Under the pieces are notes generated by a model, which did not search any database, was not told the DNA's origin, and worked only from the letters and a program-made list of their open reading frames with translations. This document shows, piece by piece, positions 60,244-64,000 of a stretch of 64,000 bases of DNA. A program made the translations under genes and the position numbers. Positions within the stretch are counted from its first letter, which is position 1. Every line of letters starts with the position of its first letter. The stretch is from Stutzerimonas stutzeri (GTDB taxonomy: Bacteria > Pseudomonadota > Gammaproteobacteria > Pseudomonadales > Pseudomonadaceae), in assembly GCF_024448955.1 (NCBI RefSeq), contig NZ_JAMOIH010000004.1, positions 62,001 to 126,000 on the forward strand, given 5' to 3'.

Positions 60244-60462
60244 GGCCGAATGAATTCGGTCCTACCAACCTCACCCGATCACCGATCCGCCCCGTGGGCA
60301 CAACCATCCCGTAGGGCCGACGTGTTCGGCCATTGTGCCGCTGCCGGCGAATAAATTCGGCCCTACACAGGTGGTGTTGGATGTTTTTCAAAGTGCGCAT
60401 TCAACCGAGCTGACTCGGGCCGTGGAACGGCTGCAAGCTCGTAGGGCCGAACATGTTCGGCC
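60244..60462. repeat. Four GTAGGGCCGAA-family palindromes between lhr and pdeM
   Basis: The copies are at 60244-60265 (inverted), 60311-60331 (direct), 60346-60366 (inverted) and 60441-60462 (direct). The middle two form a 56-base unit: a direct hairpin, a TGTGCCGCTGC-like linker and an inverted hairpin, the same unit as at 63609-63664 and 63720-63774. Confidence 0.88.
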
Positions 60463-60503
60463 TTGTTCCGCTGCCGGTCGATTGAACGCCTTACAGGACA
60501 ACA

Positions 60504-61160
60504 ATGAATCTCCATCTAACCATCGAACTGGAACAGACCGAACTTTGGCTGCTCGCCGACAAGGCCATCTACTGGCCGGAACAGCGAGCGTTGCTGATCG
60601 CCGATATCCATTTCGGCAAAGCCGCCGCGTATCGACGCCTCGGTCAGCCGGTGCCGCACGGCACGACTCAAGCCAATCTGCAGCGACTGGATGCGCTATT
60701 GGCCCGCTATCGCTGCGAACAGCTGATCTTCCTCGGTGACTTTCTTCATGCCCCCGAATCGCAGACACCCGCCACCCTTGGGCAACTGCACGCATGGCGT
60801 ACCACACATCCAGAGCTCGCAGTCACCCTGATCCGTGGCAACCATGACCGACGCGCCGGCGACCCGCCTTCCACGCTCGGCATGAAGGTGGTGCCCGAAC
60901 CCCTGCTGCTCGGCCCATTCGCCCTGCAACACGAACCCGATCCGCACCCCACCCATCATGTGCTGGCGGGCCATCTGCACCCGGCGTTCCGCCTCATCGG
61001 GCGTGGACGCCAGTCGCTGCGCCTGCCCTGTTTCTGCATCGGCGAGCGGGTGAGTCTGCTACCAGCCTTCGGCAGCTTCACGGGCATGATGGAGGTCGAC
61101 GCCGACCCGGGCCGGCGTCTGTTCGTGGTTGGGGATGATTGCGTGTGGCGGGTGGCTTGA
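60504..61160 (+). CDS. pdeM: Ligase-associated DNA damage response endonuclease PdeM
   Basis: The product has 218 residues, a calcineurin-like metallophosphoesterase. The metal-binding motifs are all visible: A-D34-I-H36, G-D79-F-L-H, G-N113-H-D, and G-H-L-H-P near residue 157. In P. putida the homologue is a manganese-dependent DNA nuclease encoded next to Lhr, and this gene follows lhr here after a 292-base, repeat-filled spacer. Together with exonuclease and ligase it would form the four-protein repair set. Confidence 0.93.
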   Translation: MNLHLTIELEQTELWLLADKAIYWPEQRALLIADIHFGKAAAYRRLGQPVPHGTTQANLQRLDALLARYRCEQLIFLGDFLHAPESQTPATLGQLHAWRTTHPELAVTLIRGNHDRRAGDPPSTLGMKVVPEPLLLGPFALQHEPDPHPTHHVLAGHLHPAFRLIGRGRQSLRLPCFCIGERVSLLPAFGSFTGMMEVDADPGRRLFVVGDDCVWRVA

Positions 61161-61167
61161 GCGCGGA

Positions 61168-61401
61168 TCAGGCCTCGGAAATGCCGGTTATGGTTATACC
61201 GAAGCGCTCAGCCAAGCGCGTGGCGGGTGTTTCCTCGATATCCGGATCATGCTCATAGGCGTCTTCCTCACCGGCATAATCCTGTTCCGCTTTGCGGGTG
61301 ACCAGTTCTACGGCCTCGTCGATGTCCGGCTGATGCTCGGATTCGGTACGGAGGATGGAGGTATTGCCGTCTTTGCTGTACGCGATGATCCAGGTCGTCA
61401 T
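61168..61401 (-). CDS. Small acidic conserved hypothetical protein (77 aa)
   Basis: The product has 77 residues, convergent with pdeM (7 bases between the stops). It starts M-T-T-W-I-I-A-Y-S-K-D-G and is rich in Glu and Asp in the centre (E-Q-D-Y-A-G-E-E-D-A-Y-E-H-D). It is soluble with no Cys. A GGGGG ribosome site lies 5 bases before the ATG. I do not recognise a function. Confidence 0.7.
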   Translation of the reverse strand: MTTWIIAYSKDGNTSILRTESEHQPDIDEAVELVTRKAEQDYAGEEDAYEHDPDIEETPATRLAERFGITITGISEA

Positions 61402-61581
61402 GATGCCCCCTTATTCGTAGCGCCTTCGGCATTGCTCGCCGAAATGGGCGTTGCTTTGTTTAGAGCCTAGCCTCTCGCGTTCAGTTCTGCCGCTCATGCT
61501 TGTTCGGACGATCTGCCGAACGGTCTGAACAGGGCCATCGAGCGCCGGTCATCGATAGATAACAGAGCCGGAGACGAAACC

Positions 61582-62913
61582 ATGATTCGATCACGCTCAC
61601 GAGCTAACGAGACGTCCGAAGATCAACTGGTCGAACTGCTGCGCCAACACGCGATCCCGCTACCGGCTATCGACGATGAGGCGTTCGCCGATCCCTTCGA
61701 TCAGTTCGCCGATGCTCGAGTGGTGTTGATTGGCGAGGCCAGTCACGGCACTTCGGAGTTCTACCGTGCCCGCGCGGCCATTACCCGACGGTTGGTCGAG
61801 CGGCACGGTTTCGCCATCATCGCTGCCGAAGCGGATTGGCCGGATGCGGCGAAAATCGACTGTTACGTGCGCCATCAGCAGCCGCCGACCTGGGTCGAGG
61901 AAGGCTTCAAGCGCTTCCCGACCTGGATGTGGCGCAACCAGGAGGTCGCCGATTTCGCCCGTTGGCTGCGCGGCCACAACGAGGTCCTGGCGCCCCAGCA
62001 ACGGGTTGAGTTTCGTGGCCTTGACGTCTACAGCCTCGGCTCTTCGATCCGTGAGGTGCTCGACTACCTCGATCGCGTCGACCCGCAGGCAGCCAGCGCT
62101 GCACGCACCCGCTACGGTTGCCTCAGCCCTTGGCACGAAGAGCCGGCGATCTATGGCCACAACGTCATGCTCGGCCAGCCCTCCTGTGAAGACGCGGTGG
62201 TAGAGCAATTGAGCGCATTGCTCGATCAACGTCTGGAGTACCTGGAAAAAGACGGCGGCAGCTTCTTCAATGCCGAGCAGAATGCCCGCGTCGTGCTCGC
62301 GGCGGAGCAGTATTACCGGGCCATGTATCAAGGCTCGGCGAACTCCTGGAATCTGCGCGACCGGCACATGTTCGACACCTTGCGCGCGTTGCTGGAGCAT
62401 CGCGGCGATGGCGCCAAAGCCATCGTCTGGGCGCACAACTCGCATATCGGTAACGCCGCAGCGACCTCGATGGGCTGGGGCGGTGAGTTCAACATTGGCG
62501 AGCTGTGCCGTACCGCTTTCGGTCGCGATGCGGTACTGATCGGCATGGCCACCGACCGCGGCGAGGTGGCGGCGGCGGACAACTGGGACGAGCCGATGCA
62601 AATCAAGCAGGTCCGCCCGTCTCGCCCGGACAGCTGGGAGCAGATGTTCCTGCGTACCGGCATCGCCGCGTCACTGACCAGCTGGCGCGACAACGCGCAA
62701 CTGCGCCAGACGCTGGCCACGCCGCGCCTGGAGCGGGCCATCGGCGTCATCTACCGCCCGGCTACAGAGCGGCAGAGCCATTATTTCCAGGCCATACTGT
62801 CTGAACAGTTCGACGCCTTGATCTGGCTGGAACAGACCCGTGCGGTCACGCCGATAGGTCCGCAGCAGATCGACGAAGAAATCGTTCCGGATACCTACCC
62901 GTTCGGAGAATGA
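61582..62913 (+). CDS. Erythromycin esterase family protein
   Basis: The product has 443 residues. The family's active-site residues are conserved with the spacing known from EreB: E52 and H55 in G-E-A-S-H-G, E83 in A-E-A-D-W-P, and H285/H288 in W-A-H-N-S-H-I. The fold hydrolyses esters or lactones, but most chromosomal members have no proven macrolide substrate. It is followed 3 bases later by a phosphoribosyltransferase gene on the same strand, an association also seen in other bacteria. A metabolic or stress role is more likely than antibiotic resistance. Confidence 0.88.
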   Translation: MIRSRSRANETSEDQLVELLRQHAIPLPAIDDEAFADPFDQFADARVVLIGEASHGTSEFYRARAAITRRLVERHGFAIIAAEADWPDAAKIDCYVRHQQPPTWVEEGFKRFPTWMWRNQEVADFARWLRGHNEVLAPQQRVEFRGLDVYSLGSSIREVLDYLDRVDPQAASAARTRYGCLSPWHEEPAIYGHNVMLGQPSCEDAVVEQLSALLDQRLEYLEKDGGSFFNAEQNARVVLAAEQYYRAMYQGSANSWNLRDRHMFDTLRALLEHRGDGAKAIVWAHNSHIGNAAATSMGWGGEFNIGELCRTAFGRDAVLIGMATDRGEVAAADNWDEPMQIKQVRPSRPDSWEQMFLRTGIAASLTSWRDNAQLRQTLATPRLERAIGVIYRPATERQSHYFQAILSEQFDALIWLEQTRAVTPIGPQQIDEEIVPDTYPFGE

Positions 62914-62916
62914 GTC

Positions 62917-63606
62917 ATGCGTGCGTTCATTCCTGATTCCCATCTGTTTCGCGACCGCGTCCATGCCGGACAGGAGCTGGCCGAGGCCTTGCAGCACCTG
63001 GCCGACTCGAACCCAATAGTGCTCGCGTTACCGCGTGGCGGCGTGCTCGTGGCGTTCGAGGTAGCGTGCGGTCTCAAGGCGCGTCTCGATCTGGTACTGG
63101 TGCGCAAGATCGGCGCACCGGGCAACGAGGAGCTGGCGCTTGGCGCGGTGATCGATGGTGCCGAGCCGAAATGGGTGATCAACCAGGAACTGTTCAACCA
63201 GATCGCACCGCCACCGAACTGGTTCGAGGAAGAAATGGGACGTCAGTTGGCCGAACTGGAACGGCGCCGTCAACGCTACTGTGGAGGGCGCCCCGCACCG
63301 CTGCTTGGCGGTCGCTGCGTCATCGTGATCGACGATGGCGTCGCCACGGGTGCGACCGTCAGAGCCGCATTGAAGGGATTGAAACAGGCGAATCCCAGCC
63401 GGATTGTGCTGGCTATCCCGGTGGGCCCACGTGAGGAAATCGAAATGCTGAGAACGGAGGTCGACGAGCTGGTATGCCTGGCCATGCCCGAGCCGTTCAT
63501 TGGCGTGGGTCGTCATTATGGTGATTTCACGCAGACAAGCGACGAGCAGGTCATCGACCTGCTTGAGCGCGCCCAAGGGCTGGCGGCGAATACCGCAGCG
63601 GATTGA
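62917..63606 (+). CDS. Phosphoribosyltransferase family protein
   Basis: The product has 229 residues. The PRPP-binding signature is V-I-V-I-D139-D140-G-V-A-T144-G145-A-T, preceded by L-P-R-G-G-V and the L-V-R-K-I-G-A-P-G-N-E-E-L motif. This is the ComF/Apt-like group of uncertain substrate. It follows the esterase-like gene after 3 bases, so the two are cotranscribed and their products probably act on a common pathway. Confidence 0.88.
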   Translation: MRAFIPDSHLFRDRVHAGQELAEALQHLADSNPIVLALPRGGVLVAFEVACGLKARLDLVLVRKIGAPGNEELALGAVIDGAEPKWVINQELFNQIAPPPNWFEEEMGRQLAELERRRQRYCGGRPAPLLGGRCVIVIDDGVATGATVRAALKGLKQANPSRIVLAIPVGPREEIEMLRTEVDELVCLAMPEPFIGVGRHYGDFTQTSDEQVIDLLERAQGLAANTAAD

Positions 63607-63608
63607 TC

Positions 63609-63774
63609 GTACGGCCGAACGTGTTCGGCCTCGTGCCGCGGCTGGCGGAATGAATCGGCCCTACAAATCCTGGTTCAGCCTGACACCAGAACAAACCCAG
63701 CACCGGGCGCGCCCCATTCGTAGGGTCTAACTTGTTCGGCCTCGTGCCGCGGCGGCCGAATGAATTCGGCCCTA
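63609..63774. repeat. Two tandem GTAGGGCCGAA-family twin-hairpin units
   Basis: Each unit has a direct hairpin (63609-63630; 63720-63741), a TCGTGCCGCGGC linker and an inverted hairpin (63644-63664; 63754-63774). The linkers are identical in the two units. They are separated by 55 bases of unrelated sequence and lie between the phosphoribosyltransferase and the last small gene. Confidence 0.88.
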
Positions 63775-63794
63775 AATCCCTGGTTCTACTAGGC

Positions 63795-63944
63795 TCAAGC
63801 CACCGGCGCGGGTGGTGGCTGGTCCGGAATGGTCGGCTCACCAGGCTCACTTGGCAGATCCGGCACGCCGGGCTCTTCCGGATCGCCCGGTACACCGTTG
63901 GCCTCCAAGCCGAGCCTGTCGTCCAATTCGAAGATGTTTTCCAT
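63795..63944 (-). CDS. Small acidic, proline-rich protein of unknown function (49 aa)
   Basis: The product has 49 residues with a strong AGGAGG ribosome site before the ATG at 63944. It has a short helix-like start (M-E-N-I-F-E-L-D-D-R-L) and a Pro/Glu/Gly-rich remainder with repeated P-G-D-P-E, E-P-G and D-Q-P-P-P motifs. It resembles the 56-residue protein at 4746-4916 in composition and in the P-G-D-P-E motif. No function can be given. Confidence 0.65.
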   Translation of the reverse strand: MENIFELDDRLGLEANGVPGDPEEPGVPDLPSEPGEPTIPDQPPPAPVA

Positions 63945-64000
63945 GTCGCTGTCCTCCTGCTGTAACCGGGATGGCTATAGCAGTAGAGGTCCCGCGGCTG

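Noticed and set aside
61502-61521. Inverted repeat GTTCGG-N8-CCGAAC before the esterase gene as an operator
   Set aside because: Six-base arms with the same core as the local GGCCGAA repeats; more likely a decayed repeat fragment than a specific regulatory site.

Overview
The window is a continuous piece of chromosome from a Pseudomonas-type gammaproteobacterium. The high GC content, the gene order and the repeat families fit the P. stutzeri (Stutzerimonas) group best. Gene content and order place it in Pseudomonas sensu lato with confidence; the species group is an inference. Nearly every gene is intact. I found no prophage, insertion sequence, CRISPR array, tRNA or rRNA.

Region 1 (1-8.2 kb): the end of a DTW-domain tRNA modification enzyme, a PA3611-like secreted protein, a LOG-family nucleotide hydrolase, recX-recA with a perfect LexA box, pncC, a small acidic protein, mutS and fdxA. 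Region 2 (8.3-31.6 kb): envelope and energy genes, mostly on the minus strand: murB, a tyrosine phosphatase, kdsB, a Trm112-like protein, lpxK, exbD-exbB, comEC, lolC-lolD-lolE, a PilZ protein, a glycerophosphodiesterase, sthA, nqrM-apbE and the complete nqrABCDEF sodium pump, then an unusual long GAPDH. From memory of the P. aeruginosa PAO1 map, regions 1 and 2 are two separate syntenic blocks joined here between fdxA and murB.

Region 3 (31.7-42.3 kb, plus strand): DNA repair genes: mfd, a SWIM/SNF2 helicase, an uncharacterised protein, a metallo-beta-lactamase exonuclease and an ATP-dependent DNA ligase. Region 4 (42.6-57.3 kb, plus strand): a complete urea acquisition and hydrolysis locus: ureDABC, an NCS1 transporter, ureEFG, a HupE/UreJ protein and the ABC urea importer urtABCDE. 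Three sigma-54 promoters, before ureD, ureE and urtA, and NtrC-like dyads before ureD and urtA, indicate nitrogen control. Region 5 (57.6-61.2 kb): Lhr-Core helicase and PdeM phosphoesterase, the usual partners of the exonuclease and ligase of region 3. The urea locus therefore sits inside what is elsewhere one Exo-Lig-Lhr-Pe repair cluster. Region 6 (61.2-64 kb): a small acidic protein, an erythromycin-esterase-like enzyme next to a phosphoribosyltransferase, and a second small acidic protein.

The junctions between genes from 38 kb onward carry many REP-like palindromes of at least four sequence families, all with a GTAGG/CCTAC foot. One REP is translated in frame inside lhr. I saw none of these elements in the first 38 kb. 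No wholly new system is proven. The strongest leads are the split repair cluster with its neighbouring SNF2 helicase, the layered nitrogen control of the urea locus, the translated REP, and the esterase-phosphoribosyltransferase pair.
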